From contig CM060127.1 in the NCBI GenBank assembly GCA_030522415.1, positions 3,665,707 to 3,729,706 of the forward strand: 64,000 nt of DNA. The letters run 5' to 3'. A model generated the notes under the pieces. The model searched no databases and was not told where the DNA came from. It saw only the letters and a list, made by a program, of their open reading frames with translations. Position numbers and translations under genes: made by a program. Each line of letters begins with the position of its first letter. Within the stretch, counting starts at the first letter, position 1. This DNA comes from Channallabes apus. Lineage: Eukaryota > Chordata > Actinopteri > Siluriformes > Clariidae. This document shows, piece after piece, positions 12,413 through 24,269 of the stretch.

Positions 12413-13613
12413 AAATACATGTACAATTTGTTTCAATAAATTTGTATTACAGTAGAAAGATGGATCTTATTACCAATTTTTTAATGCCTACTTATTTTTC
12501 ACCCACCCTGTACTGTATATTTATAAACCAGGTTATATATATATATATAAACTGGCACAGATTTCAATTTGGGAGCGTTTATATTGCTAAAAATTAATTT
12601 GGGTTGTTTTTAGATTTTATTTTTTTCTGCAGTACAGGATGCAGGGATTAGTCATGGGTGAAAAACAACTGATTAAATGATGAATTGAATCTGAAGGAGC
12701 TGGGATGAGTCTGAGTCATAGACTGTGAGTCACAGTATTTATTAATATATCTCTTAATGTTTTAATGTTCAGGCATCTCTTGTTCTTCACAGTTTATATG
12801 TTTCCTTTTGTCTAACTGTCATTTTGTATCTGCTTCTCCATCAACGACATGTATTAATGATTATTCTGATGATAATAATTAGTTGTTAGCTATTTTTAGA
12901 TGCTAGTTTTCAGCATTTTTTCAGATCCTCATTATGAAAACGCTTTTCTTGTCTCCGACTGCACACAGGAAATGCTCTGTCGAGAACAGTACACTGAGTT
13001 CTGTAGTAATACATTGTAAAACAGTAGGAGCTATGGAGGTGTGCTGGAGAAATACAGTATGAACACGTTCTGCAGAATGAACAGATAACGTGTTCTAAAT
13101 GGATATAAATACCAGAGAAGGAGAACTACTGTACAGTATTTGTCTACTGCATAAGGTTGGAGTTTCATATCAAGACTAGAGACATATAGAGTCTTATACT
13201 GAATATCGCATATTTAGACATGCTAAGACTTTCCTGTGTACATGAAAAACACTTTTTTTTGGGAGTGTACAGTGCACGACTTGTAGCATTTTCACGAAAG
13301 TGGTATTGGAAAATATTACTGCAGATTGATTTATGCAAATTTATGCAAGGTATAAAATTCTTCTCTTTCGCTCTGCTCTCCTGTGAGTGTGTTTGGTGCC
13401 ACTTCTTTTACTGCACAATCTAGTCTGCTTGGTCCTCTTTCTTTCCAGCTACGTGTCAGTCGTGCTTCTGTCGCAATTTATTTAAAAAAAATTGTTCATG
13501 TAACTAAGTACGCCTTTGAGAAACGTTTTTGAAAATGTTCAAGAGACATTTGCATTTTCTGGAAAAACCTTTTTTAGCACAATTTTTATGTTGTGTTGAA
13601 TTGTTTTCGCATA

Positions 13614-14237
13614 CACTATATTGGCAAAAATATTTGCTCCCCTGCCTTCACAATGCATATAAACTTGACTATCATCCAATTCTTAATCCCTAGGGTTAAA
13701 TATGATCCTGGCTCCACCCCCTTTGCAGTTATAACAGCTTCAACTCTTCTGGGAAGGCTTTCTACAAGGTTTAGGAGTGTGCTTATGGGATGGGATTTTG
13801 TTTTACCATTCTTTCAGTAGCGCATTTGTGAGATCAGACACTGATGTTGCGCATTTGTGAGATCAGACACTGATGTAGGACGAGAAGGCCTGGCTCGCAG
13901 TCTCAGCTATAATTCATCCCAGAGGTGTTCTATCAGGTTAAACATATACATGGAACATGAAACATGTGGGGTTGTTTTTCAGGAGTTGTTCTCGGCCCCT
14001 TAGTTACAGTGAAAGGAACTCTTAATCCTTCAGCACACCAAGACGTTTTGTATAATTTCAGGCTCCTAACTTGGTGGGAACAGTTTGGGGACGGTCGCTT
14101 CCTGTTCCAATATGACTGCTGGGCATCAGTGCACAAAGCAAGGTCCATAAAGACATGGATGAGCAAGTTTGGTGTGAAAGAACTTCACTAACCTGCACAG
14201 AGTCCTGACCTCAACCTGATAGAACACCTTTCTGAAT
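13614..14237. mobile_element. Rearranged Tc1-like relic with two halves in opposite orientation
   Basis: Left end CACTATATTGGCAAAAATAT is the terminal repeat of a common teleost Tc1 family and 13614-13940 is antisense to its transposase C-terminal end. From about 13955 the sequence is sense transposase (WGCFSGVVLGPLVTVKGTLN...RSIKTWMSKFGV) with decayed SPDLNLIEHL at the right end. A 32-bp tandem duplication lies at about 13822-13875. Confidence 0.75.
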
Positions 14238-14524
14238 GTCAATTTTATGAATCAATAAATATCAATATCAATCAACATACTGTGCATTTATTATAACTCT
14301 TTATCCCTTTACTGGACACTCATTTAAATAGTTTCAAGGAAATTTCAAGGCTTTTTTCCAATACTTTGTTTTACTTTGTAATTTTGTCATTTCATGTTGC
14401 AAATCAAGGCAATTGAAATTACCTTATATGGTTCCTCATAATTTGCATATTGTATATAAAGTGTATAGATTAAATTATATATTAAGAAAAAATAATAAAA
14501 AAAGAATAAAGTTACAAACACATT

Positions 14525-14982
14525 TAGGGCTGTATCTATCGAATATTTTCGTAATCAAGTATTCTACCAAAAAATTATCGATTAATCGAGTAATGAACAA
14601 AGATTCATTGGTTTTCTTTTTTAGGAAAATCAACGTTTATTTTTTAAATGCATACAGCATTATATCAAACAATAAACATTGTCAAGATTCACAATACAAG
14701 GAATAGCTTGAAGTTGACTGAGATGAATTAAATGCATTACAGTGCCATACATTCTTATTTTTAAAAAAAGGTATTTTTAATGACTTTAATTATCAGTAGG
14801 TGTTTATTGGCGGCTTGCATCTGATAGTGCGCTGTGTCACGCCAAGCAAATAATTGCACAAAAACAGAACGCAAGCTTTTAAAATTCATTCAAAGAAGCT
14901 TTGAGGCAGAAAATTTTGCGTCGATCATTTTTTGTAATCAAATTACTCAAGTTATTCGAGGAATCGTTTTAGCCTTAGACAA
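14525..14982. mobile_element. hAT-like non-autonomous element relic
   Basis: Left end TAGGGCTGTATCTATCGAAT with ATCGATTAATCGAG motifs, and right end TCGTTTTAGCCTTAG, which is roughly its inverse. This TIR style (TAGGGCTG with alternating ATCGATTAAT) is typical of vertebrate hAT MITEs. Confidence 0.55.
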
Positions 14983-15354
14983 ATTTATTTAAACATAAAA
15001 ATAAGCAAAAATTTTTAAAACTGCTATTTTCTACAAATCTGTTTTTTATTGATACAAATTTGTTTCTGTACTGATACTGCTACTTGTAAGTTACTAAATG
15101 TAGATCAAATGTGGTCCAGGTCAAAATTTGCTAAGATAAGATAAACATTCACATGCTTTTCTTATCGTAGACGTGTGCAACACAATGTTTATTAACAAGT
15201 TACGAGACCGTGAGTGTCCTGTAGTGATCTTGGACTTGGTGAAAGAGTGAAGCACCTCAGCTACAAATGATGCAGAACCTACTAATATCACAGTTTTAAA
15301 AAATCCATATGAATAAACCACAAATACCATTTGGCTAAACGTTTACAGTGCTGT

Positions 15355-15480
15355 TTACTTTTGATTAGTCAGACGGTGTTGATTAATTCTCTATTACAGC
15401 AGCTCTGAGAGTAATGCAGCTCCATATCAAAGCTTTATATTAATGCACTCGTTTAATCTAACAAATTATTATTTCTATAG
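15355..15480 (-). repeat. GGAGTCTCC repeat family, 3' part
   Basis: TGATTAGTCAGACGGTGTTG, ACAGCAGCTCTGAGAGTAAT and TTATATTAATGCACTCGTTT, the antisense of the plus-strand 3' block. Confidence 0.45.
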
Positions 15481-16658
15481 CAACATCACGTTCAGATGAA
15501 TTATTTTATTAATATTTTTATTGCGGTATAGTGGAATTAACTGGGAATCATAGTTTTGTGCAGGAACTGAATAATAAATGTTCCTCTCAGATGTTTTGGG
15601 GAAACTCTGAAGAACTGTTCGCAATGGCAGCTCTTTAAAAATACTTATTAAATGGGGTCTGATCTTCACACTTATAGTCAAACTGCTGTAATAAAAACAC
15701 CTGCAGTACAATAGTAGTCTTTATTGAGCATAACAAGCTCGTGCTCTTTCATTAAATTTGACTAAGATCTTCAGGATAATCTCGACAACAGATATCGGAA
15801 GGTTTTTCTGATATCCAATAGCGTTGATATGGAACCATCAGATGTCAGAGACAAAGCAAATGCACATGCAGATCCCTCTCCTCCCCAAAAAATAACTGAG
15901 TACATGATAACATGCAAACAAATTTGAGGCCGACGCTGCTGAACATTTAAATATCATTTCATGTCGATGCAAAAAACTTTCCATCCCTTGTTCTTTTCTA
16001 AAGGTCCACCATTACATGAAGCAGAGAGACAAAAACTCAGCAACACTTTTGCATTTTCACTCCGTTAGGAATGATATTCTGAGTGACCGGGATTAAGTTT
16101 GGTCTCATGTGACCTCTTTGTGGCGCTATAATGTGGCTTTTCACCACTTTTGAGATCTTCTTTAGACCAAACTGCACAGAAGTTCTCAGATGGATTTTTA
16201 ACAGCGTGCAAACAAAGTTAACGATAAGGGTATACAACAGAAAGCAAGATATGATCAAGGTATGACATTGATTTATAAAATCACATTAGCTCATTAAACC
16301 AAATCCAGCAGTGCGTCAGACACTTCTGCACATCGTACAAGCATTTCTTGCTGTAACGTTAAAACGCAAATCTCTGATCGAAGATCTCTGCTTCTTAATA
16401 TTTTAATAGTACAGTAGAAGGAATTCCGCATTTTGATTATTATCAGGCATTGCTATTATTTTACATTAGCTTATTTTATTTAATACAAAGTGTTTCGAAA
16501 CCTTTGCAAGTGGAAATGTTACGAATCATAGAGTGGGTGCCAAAAGTTTACGACCTGGCAGTGCATGTTTGGAAATCCCACATCCGGTGTGCTTTAGTTT
16601 CATACAGAGGAAACCGGAAGTGGACAGTCAGGGTGTTGGATTACACAGCATCATCATG

Positions 16659-16669
16659 AGAGAGAGAGA

Positions 16670-16724
<55 letters not shown>
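16659..16724. repeat. (GA)n microsatellite
   Basis: 66 bp of GA with one GT interruption. Confidence 0.96.
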
Positions 16725-16726
<2 letters not shown>

Positions 16727-17107
16727 CACCTACTGATTTGAGTAATACACCCTGAGCTCAGTTGCTCGCATACACGCCTGCTACTAGCTATACACACACA
16801 AGCTGGACTATTCAGATCATTGAGAGACTCAGCTGCTGTGTTGATCTGTGTAATGAATTGAAGTGACATCTTGCATTGGTTTTTTTTTTTTTTTTTTAAT
16901 TATTTAAAAAAAACATGTCCCACTTAGTTTCAGTTTTGTTTCTGAGCAGGGAGACTCATCCCTCTACCTTTTACAAATGACTCGAATCGATCCCCGATAA
17001 ACACATAACACTTGCGTCAGTCATGGACACTAAAATGAAATCTCAGAGGCCTGTTGCAATACATTTACAGCAATCGTCAGACATCCTTATACAGTGCGAC
17101 TTTTTAT

Positions 17108-17245
17108 CTTCTCTGATGTAGATGATGAGGGTTAAGGACCTTGCTTAAGGGCCCAACAGGGGCAAGTTGGTGGAGCTGAGGTTTGAACCTGGGATCTTCC
17201 AGTCAGTATTACAACATCTTTACCACTGAGCATCTTTACCTGCCC
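17108..17245 (-). repeat. tRNA-like SINE, second family, antisense
   Basis: GGGTTAAGGACCTTGCTTAA and GGTTTGAACCTGGGATCTTC are the complement of the family body and B box. Confidence 0.65.
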
Positions 17246-17879
17246 TCGAAATAAAACCCAGCTGCTCTTGTTTTTTTCCACCTTCCGTTTTCCTGGTTGT
17301 AATATTTTCATCCTTGTTTTTCAGACAGAAGCTGGGAACAATGTACAGTGTGTAGAGTGACACTGAGTCTTCAGCACCTCTGGTTTATCAACTTTGTTAC
17401 GCTAACAAAAAACCTAGCCTTCAACATGTTGCTAAACACCCGCTAATCACTTAGCACTGTCCTGAGGAGGTGTGATAATGACGTAGCAGGAGTGCAACAA
17501 TGACATCATAAATACAATGAACGCTAATTAATGGAACTGATTAGCTTAGCTAACCTGAGGAGTCTTAGTACAAAACTACAGCTACAAATTATTGCTAAGC
17601 TATATTTTGCAAAATTCTTTTGCTAGTTTGTCATCACATTACTTTAATTAGCTACTGAAGAAGAGTGAACTGTTGCAAATTATCCACTCAAATCTGGATT
17701 TATCTATTTATGGTTTCACATTGCTTCATCTTGTAACCATTAGCATCATAATACGTGTGGAACAAAGGAGACTAGACTGCTATATACAGTAGTAGCAGCA
17801 GTAAAATTATGTACTTAATATAGTTTATATCCATTTGAAGTTACATTCAATATTTCTGATGTCACGTACATTACAGTAT

Positions 17880-18395
17880 ATATACTGTAACAATATTATA
17901 TGTTTTATGTAATGACACAAAAAAGCCCTTCAGCTGGTCATGTTACCGAGAAACCACAAAGAAGCTTAAACTCCTTTGTCCTGAAGATCTTACTGTTACA
18001 AAGCACTGAAACTGGACTCCCCTTCCATAAACTGATTCATTACACACAATGTCTTGAGAGAAAACTTCACTTCGTATCAACAGCGCCTGCTGCACAAGGA
18101 CACTGGACTATGGTTCAGGAGGTCCCAGGTTCAAACCCCATGACCACCAAGTTGCCACTGTTGGGTACTTGGGCAAGGCCTTTAACCCTCAACTGCTTAG
18201 ATGTATAATGAAATAAAAATGCAAGTCATTCTGGATAAGGGCGTCTGCCAAATGCCTAAATGGAAAATATAAATGTAAGTCTCTCTGATTGAGTCATTAC
18301 TATAGAAACGACAGTGTGTTAATATAAACCTGATTTGCAGCATTTAGGGCGAAATTAATCAACACTTTCAGACCAAACAGAATCCAGAATGTGGC
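17880..18395 (+). repeat. GGAGTCTCC repeat family copy, interrupted by a SINE
   Basis: GAGAAACCACAAAGAAGCTT, TTACAAAGCACTGAAACTGG and TAATCAACACTTTCAGACCA flank the SINE at 18085-18275. Confidence 0.6.
18085..18275 (+). repeat. tRNA-like SINE, second family
   Basis: GTCCCAGGTTCAAACCCCAT, GGGCAAGGCCTTTAACCCTC and the tail GGATAAGGGCGTCTGCCAAA. Confidence 0.7.
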
Positions 18396-18552
18396 ACAAG
18401 ACCCTACTGCAAACATGATTAAAATTGCATACACAAAATATGATATGATCATGGCAGCTACATTCACTTGCACCTTGGCAATGGAAATATTTACTGATAA
18501 ACACTAGCCATGTTAACAACAGAGCTGCTATGTTAAACACTGTTTACCCAGG

Positions 18553-18555
<3 letters not shown>

Positions 18556-18584
<29 letters not shown>
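18556..18584. repeat. (GT)14 microsatellite
   Basis: 29 bp uninterrupted. Confidence 0.95.
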
Positions 18585-18587
<3 letters not shown>

Positions 18588-19284
18588 GTATATGTGTGTA
18601 TCAGAGTGTGCAGGCAGAGCAGAACATTAGTTCCGGTTCAGTAAAAAAAGATACACACTCGCTGTCATATACTGCGGTTTTCCCATCACTCCTCTGCCCT
18701 TTCGGGCATTTCTTTTTTACCCAGATCACTAATCTGCCCCAGTGTTGCTCATAAATGAGGACCTAAAGCCACCGTCACCATGGCAAATCTTTGCTGCAAG
18801 CAATTAAGCACGCTTTGTGGGCAAAATAAACCTACTTTTACTTTTTTCTTTCTTTTGAGCTGATTAGCTCAGCCGAGACTCAACAGGGAGTAAATGTCAC
18901 ACTCTGAAATGAGAACAGGATTAGTGCTGCTCAGGAATGTGACAGTAAAAATAATAAAAATCTGCAAGGTGCTGAAGCAAATAAAAGAAGCTGGAAAAAA
19001 ATGTTAGAGAAAAAAATGCCACTCAAAGAGACAAGGGATCTGAGGAGAACCGTGTAAACTGGAAACATACAGGTTCGTTAAAGTCAAGAGCAAATCATGA
19101 CACTGGTGCTAAAGTATCATGTGTAAGACCATTCTTCTGTAACACAATGTGCCATGTTTTCACAGAGAGATTAAAGCAGGACCTACTGTATGCATCTCCC
19201 AAACCATGAATAACCTCAAAAAACAAACATAAGTGTCCAAAGTGTACATTTACTGTATTTGCAGAGGAACATCCTTAATGTATA

Positions 19285-19695
19285 TGCACTGTTCAGCCAT
19301 AACATTAACATCACCACCAGGTGAACTGAACAAAACTACTCAGAAACCATACACCAGTAAACTAGTGGCAGGATCATGGGCACCCAAGGCTCACTCGTTA
19401 CCGAAGGTCAGTCCGTCTGGTTTGATCTGGAAAAAGTCAATTCTGGCAGAAGGGACATAAAAGCACCAGAAAGCCCACTTAACCACAGTGAACCGTGCAC
19501 AGGGTCTGATCCACAGAGGGCCCATCCTGCAACCCACAGCACCCAAAGGATATGCCACAAACATGCTGGTGCCAGACACCACAGCACAACCCCAGAGGTC
19601 TTGTGAAGCCATGCCCTGAGGAGCCAGAGATACCCAGTTGGCACAAGGGGAACCCAAGAACGTCACCAGAACTGCTCTTCAGAAACTGTTCAGGT
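19285..19695 (+). repeat. Interspersed repeat fragment (degraded DNA element)
   Basis: Starts TGTTCAGCCATAACATTAAC and contains GAGGTCTTGTGAAGCCATGC, both typical of a repeat widespread in teleosts. Several overlapping open frames here are chance products of it. Confidence 0.5.
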
Positions 19696-20244
19696 TACCA
19701 TGCAAACACAATTTTTTTAGGAGTTTACATTTTATTAGTGGAACATTATTAATGTAGAGAATTACACTATAATTGCACTAGTAGAACCTGTCCTGTTTTT
19801 ACAAACAGTTTCTTTTTGAAATTCCAAGCTTCCATTCCTATCTTGAGAAAACCTGGACCATTAGAACCTCAGAGGAACCCAGTTGTCTCAGACTGTACCT
19901 TTTAGAAGAACATATTTGGAGAGGAGCATCATTAACACACATACAGTATCTGGACTGTCCAGGTAAGACTGTTCTTTGCAGAACCCAGATTGAAGAGTAC
20001 ACGGAAAACCCATACTTAGATGGTCTGACCCCTTTTCAATCCTAAGAACCACTGAGGATGGGTTGTTTTTCTTTTGAGAATTATTAAGTCCACCTTTATA
20101 AAACTTGAACCAACAAGAACTCTGAAGGAACACATCTGCACCACTGTATGTAGAACCTTCAAAGGTTCCTCCATTAGGAAAACATCCATGAAGATCCCCA
20201 TAATACTATGTACCTTAACTAAACATATGAATTATTCTCTGTAC

Positions 20245-20904
20245 CTGCAGTTCGCACCACGCGACCTCCACCGTGGTCTCGGTGTCCAGTCCCTTGTAGA
20301 CGGTCTTGAAGGAACCTCTCCCGATCTCCACGTTGAACTTGAGGAACCTCCCGTCCGGTGATGTGGCCACCGCTTTGGTCTCCACTTCGTCCTCTTTCTC
20401 CTGCTCCCACTTGTTGATCTCGGCCGCTTTCTTGGTCGCGCATTCCTCCTCGGAGTCGGTGCTGCCGTGCGGCGCCGTGGCGCTCGAGCGCTGCTTCGGT
20501 ACGGCGCTGTCGGTGTTGCGCGGCTCGCGGCACGGCGGAGAGCTCGAGCTGGAGCGGGACGAGCGCGTGCTTTGCTTGTCCACCGCCGCCGCCACCACCA
20601 TCACGTCTCCTGCGGTGATTTTCTTCTTCTTCTTCTGCTCGGCGGATAAAATGTCGTCCGCGGACCAGGAGAGGGTTTTGCTCAGGACAGGTGAGACGCG
20701 CTCTCGGGAGGATCCCGTGGTGCTGCTGCTGCTGTCCTCCGCCGTGGCTATTTTGTTCAACCGGAACGCGTTCCGCCTCGAGCTCGCGGAGTGTCTCCGC
20801 CGCCTGAGCGCCGGGCGCGTGGAGAGGAACGGATCAGCGTCGAAGCTCGGGGGAAGCTTGGGGAACACGAGTCCTCCTGCAGCGTGCACTTCGGCTTGGG
20901 ACAT
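20245..20904 (-). CDS. wnk4: WNK kinase coding exon 1 (N-terminal region and start of kinase domain), partial gene
   Basis: 220 codons from ATG 20904 to donor CTGCAG|GTACAG, phase 0. Residues 1-175 are disordered and Ser/Arg-rich with poly-Ser and KKKKK. From about 178 the sequence [17 protein letters not shown] leads into the kinase glycine loop GRGSFKTV and ends [11 protein letters not shown]. This is the WNK signature: the ATP-binding lysine is in strand 2 (K200) and strand 3 has cysteine (C217) where other kinases have lysine. AVATSPDGR with [11 protein letters not shown], plus the MSQAE start resembling human WNK4 MSQTEAD, favours WNK4 over WNK1, 2 and 3. Family role: chloride-sensitive kinase activating SPAK/OSR1 and so regulating NCC/NKCC cotransporters. 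No further kinase exon was recognised down to position 1, so intron 1 exceeds 20 kb. Confidence 0.85.
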
Positions 20905-21200
20905 CGTGAAGTGTCCTCGGTTCCTTCTGGGTGCTTCAAAGCTTCGGAAATCAGTCCATCGCTTGTTTACGCGCGTGGATGAACTTCAGCATGTTGTTTA
21001 TTCCAACAGAAACAAACAACACCAGGATATCCGACTGATGTAACAATTTTCCAGCCAGGTGTGAGCAGAAATAACAACAACAACAACAACCGGATCAAAG
21101 GAAAAGAATTCGAATTGACTTTGAAATTTTCAATTTAAATCTTTTTTTGAAGTTTAGATCAAAAGCCTTCCTGTTCTAGAACGCTATATGTCGGTGTGTG
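20905..21200 (-). promoter_or_regulatory. wnk4: wnk4 5' UTR and proximal promoter region (approximate)
   Basis: Sequence immediately upstream of the wnk4 start codon. GC and CpG content is high over exon 1 and falls sharply above about 21000, so this looks like the edge of a CpG-rich promoter. No defined TATA box or start site could be placed. A CT-rich microsatellite begins at 21223. The limits are inferred only. Confidence 0.35.
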
Positions 21201-21222
21201 TTGCAGCGTTCTGCAGCGCTTT

Positions 21223-21279
21223 ATCTCTCTCTCTCTCTCTCTCTCTCTGTGTCTCTCTCTCTCTCTCACACACACACAC
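21223..21279. repeat. (CT)n-(CA)n compound microsatellite upstream of wnk4
   Basis: CT repeats passing into a short CA run, about 320 bp upstream of the wnk4 start codon. Confidence 0.95.
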
Positions 21280-22189
21280 TTGCACGGAGAGAGCGCTCGT
21301 GCCTGTAACTGGGTGAACTGTGCACCTCCCACTCAAATCCCTTCTGGCTCCTGTGGACAGCGGAGTACAGGGTGTGTGTGTACGTGTGTGTTATTAGAGC
21401 AGATATGTGACTGAGAACATGCAGTATGAAAGACATAACATATTTGCACATCATCATCGTGATGATAATGAGTGTACTCTTAGTCTGGTTTCATATCACA
21501 TCCACATAGTGACGAAATCTTTAACCAACAAAAACACCCATCTATCACTGTCCATTTTGTCAGGTCACTTTCCAGGTGCTCAGTCCCTGTTGGCTCCGTC
21601 CAAAGTATTGCGCCCCCCCCCCAAACCATCCATGAATGGAAAGGATCAACCATAGATAGATAGATAACTAGATTGGTGAGTGATGGTAAGTAGGATAGTG
21701 ATCGATGGTGTGCTATCATATATGACCCTTGGACAGAGTTCACCAGAGTTGCTGGTGTTTTAAACATCTCTGTGTCACTCCTGGGTTGAGAAACAATCAA
21801 AATTATTGTTTTCTGATGAGGGTTAGATGATCAATTAAGCTGCTGTGCATGGTAAAAAATAATGATGTTTTGTCTGTAACTCAATGCTTAGAAAATGTAT
21901 AATGAGGTAGGAGTGTGTGTGAAGTATAAAATGTATAGGACAATGATTACTATTCATATTACTCTTTGTTAATTTATAGTTTAATTTTAATGTTCATGAA
22001 ACAAGTCAATTTCTCTTACCGCTTAAGTAAAAAAATTTATATTTCACACACCAGCTCTTGTCTCTTTCTTGAATTTTTTTAGATCATAATAATAATTAAA
22101 AAAAAACTGAGATAAACCTTATGTTACTGAGAATTTGTAAAGCATAATCTCCTCTTTCTTGAAAATGCTGGAGAACTTACAGCTTTGCC

Positions 22190-22235
22190 TTTAACTGATA
22201 CAAAGCACTGACACTGGAGACTCCTTACTTCTTTT
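22190..22235 (+). repeat. GGAGTCTCC repeat family fragment
   Basis: TACAAAGCACTGACACTGGA followed by GACTCCTTAC. Confidence 0.55.
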
Positions 22236-22512
22236 TATTTTAAATCTCTCTCTTTTTAAAAAAATATATAGATTTTTTTTTCATTAATGGGGCTGCAAAT
22301 GCTTCATGTTCTTGATGAAAGTGTGGGTGGGTGGTGGGTGTGTGTGTGCCGTTGATGATCGTGTTACTTGCTTCTCATTGATGACACGTGACATGCGATA
22401 TGTGTGTTACAGGTTACAGTCGCAACCTCTTTGCTTTCACAGCCTAATGAAGGTGTGTCTGTCTGCATGCATGCAAACTTCAGGGTGTGTGTGCATGTGT
22501 CTGTGTGTGACT

Positions 22513-22514
<2 letters not shown>

Positions 22515-22556
<42 letters not shown>
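22515..22556. repeat. (GT)21 microsatellite
   Basis: 42 bp uninterrupted. Confidence 0.96.
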
Positions 22557-22562
<6 letters not shown>

Positions 22563-22841
22563 TGTTTTACTACTGAAACGACAATTTTACTCCACTGACC
22601 TGGAGCCAAGCTTCAAGTTTCAAGTGCAAGTTGTTTTTTTTAGCCTCTGGAAGCAAAAGAAAGTGGAGACTGTCAACATGTGTTGAAATATCAGGATGTT
22701 ATGAAGCAAAGTTACTTCTACCAACCTAAAGATGTTTGTTTTCCTAAAACAGCATATTTTGAAGGGTTTTATTCCTTTTATACTGCAGCGGTATTCAATG
22801 ACAATGACTTACTTATTGAAAGAAAAACATGCTGAAATACA

Positions 22842-22881
<40 letters not shown>
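22842..22881. repeat. (CT)n microsatellite
   Basis: 40 bp with one CC interruption. Confidence 0.95.
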
Positions 22882-24269
22882 GCTGTAATCTGCTTTGAAT
22901 TCAGTGTTTTTTTGTCATGTTTACACATTCAGGTTCATCTCCAGTGCCACCATCTTAGCAGGAGTTGACTCCGCCCAAACCCTGGTTAATCTATAAATGG
23001 GCAAATGGGATGATTAGCTGGTCAGGAAATCTAGCTATGGAGACCGAAACCTTTTCTGAACTAGGCTGTAAACATTTTACGCTTATTTCTGTTATAAAGT
23101 TGGAGGCTTAATATGGGGCTCTAAATGAGAATTGACTCCCTTTTGGAGCCAGCCACAAGCCTAGTAGACATTTGAGGAACTGCACATTTTGGCACTTTCT
23201 CATTGGATTCATTTTTCAGAAACTGTGGTTGTTCCTTGCTGCTTAGCTCTTGAGAGAACTGAGAGAACTGTAAAGAACTTACTTTAGAGAGAACTGTAAA
23301 GAGAACTCAGACTTACTATATGTTAATTTGTTGAAGAAATGGAAAAAATATGGGCATTTTAAAGTAGATAATAATTACACATGTGTCATGTTGTTATAAG
23401 GGACTAATCTGTGTGTGTGTGGGGGGGGGGGGGGCGTGGATGTGATGAATTATTGTAACTATGTTTAGTTCCTCTTACATCACAGCAAATTGCCTACAAG
23501 TACAATTTAAACTTGTGTAATGTCCGCAAAGCAAGTTAGCTCCTGTTCCCATTTACGTTGTAGCAGCTATAAATAGTCTTTCCCTCAAACGTTACAGAAA
23601 AAAACACAATAATGTAAACTTCTCTGTTGTAAGAGTGTACAGTATATAGGGTGTGTGTGTCGTGTTCAGGACACTTCTGCAAAAGCTTGTGAGAGCATAG
23701 TGTATGTGTGTGTTTATGTGCACAGTGCTCTTATCAGCGTGTGAACACATTGACCCGATGATGATGGGCCTCTCCACGTGCTAATCCACGTTAACATTCG
23801 CGTCATGTACTGGTGCATTTTATTCCCAACAAATTTAAGAAAGCAAAATTTACTTCTCTATCATTTTAACTGAAGAATTTTTTCGTAAGACATTATTTGA
23901 AGGGGTCCTACATACAGTATGGGTTTCTTACAGTTATCATGAATGGGAAATCTAGTTATTTTTTGCACCAGGTTGTAAATATGATTATATAGACATTTTT
24001 AACATGGGGCCTCATAGGGAGTGACTCACTTTTAGAGCTAGTGGACATTTGAGGAAATGCACATTGTGGCACTTCCACTTTGTCAACAGCATTTCTGTAT
24101 TTTTTGGTATATATTTTTTGTATTTCTGAAATTTACTGCATCACCCAAAAGAGACAAGTTCCTCTTTTTTTTTAATAGACATGCTGTCTGCACTGTTTTA
24201 CATTTTGCCTGTCTTACATTCAATTTAAGTTAACTATAAAACCATATTATGGCGCCCACAGAGTATTTA

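Larger units (their letters stand above)
1..20244 (-). other. wnk4: wnk4 intron 1 (partial, continues off the left edge)
   Basis: Begins at the GT donor 20244-20243. It contains no recognisable coding exon and is AT-rich with transposon relics and microsatellites listed separately. Stretches such as 3430-4960, 6220-7580, 10850-11110 and 15000-17100 show only unique-looking AT-rich sequence. Confidence 0.7.
21280..24267. other. Intergenic region upstream of wnk4
   Basis: No gene recognised. Contains simple repeats, a GGAGTCTCC-family fragment (about 22190-22235), (GT)n at 22515, (CT)n at 22842 and a poly-G run at about 23421-23434. Confidence 0.5.

Noticed and set aside
19376..19666. Several overlapping open frames near 19.4-19.7 kb
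   Set aside because: They coincide with a degraded interspersed repeat and are open in multiple frames without a domain.
20306..21043. 245-codon open frame on the plus strand over the WNK exon
   Set aside because: It is antisense to a clear WNK kinase exon; its length reflects the GC-rich codon use of that exon.
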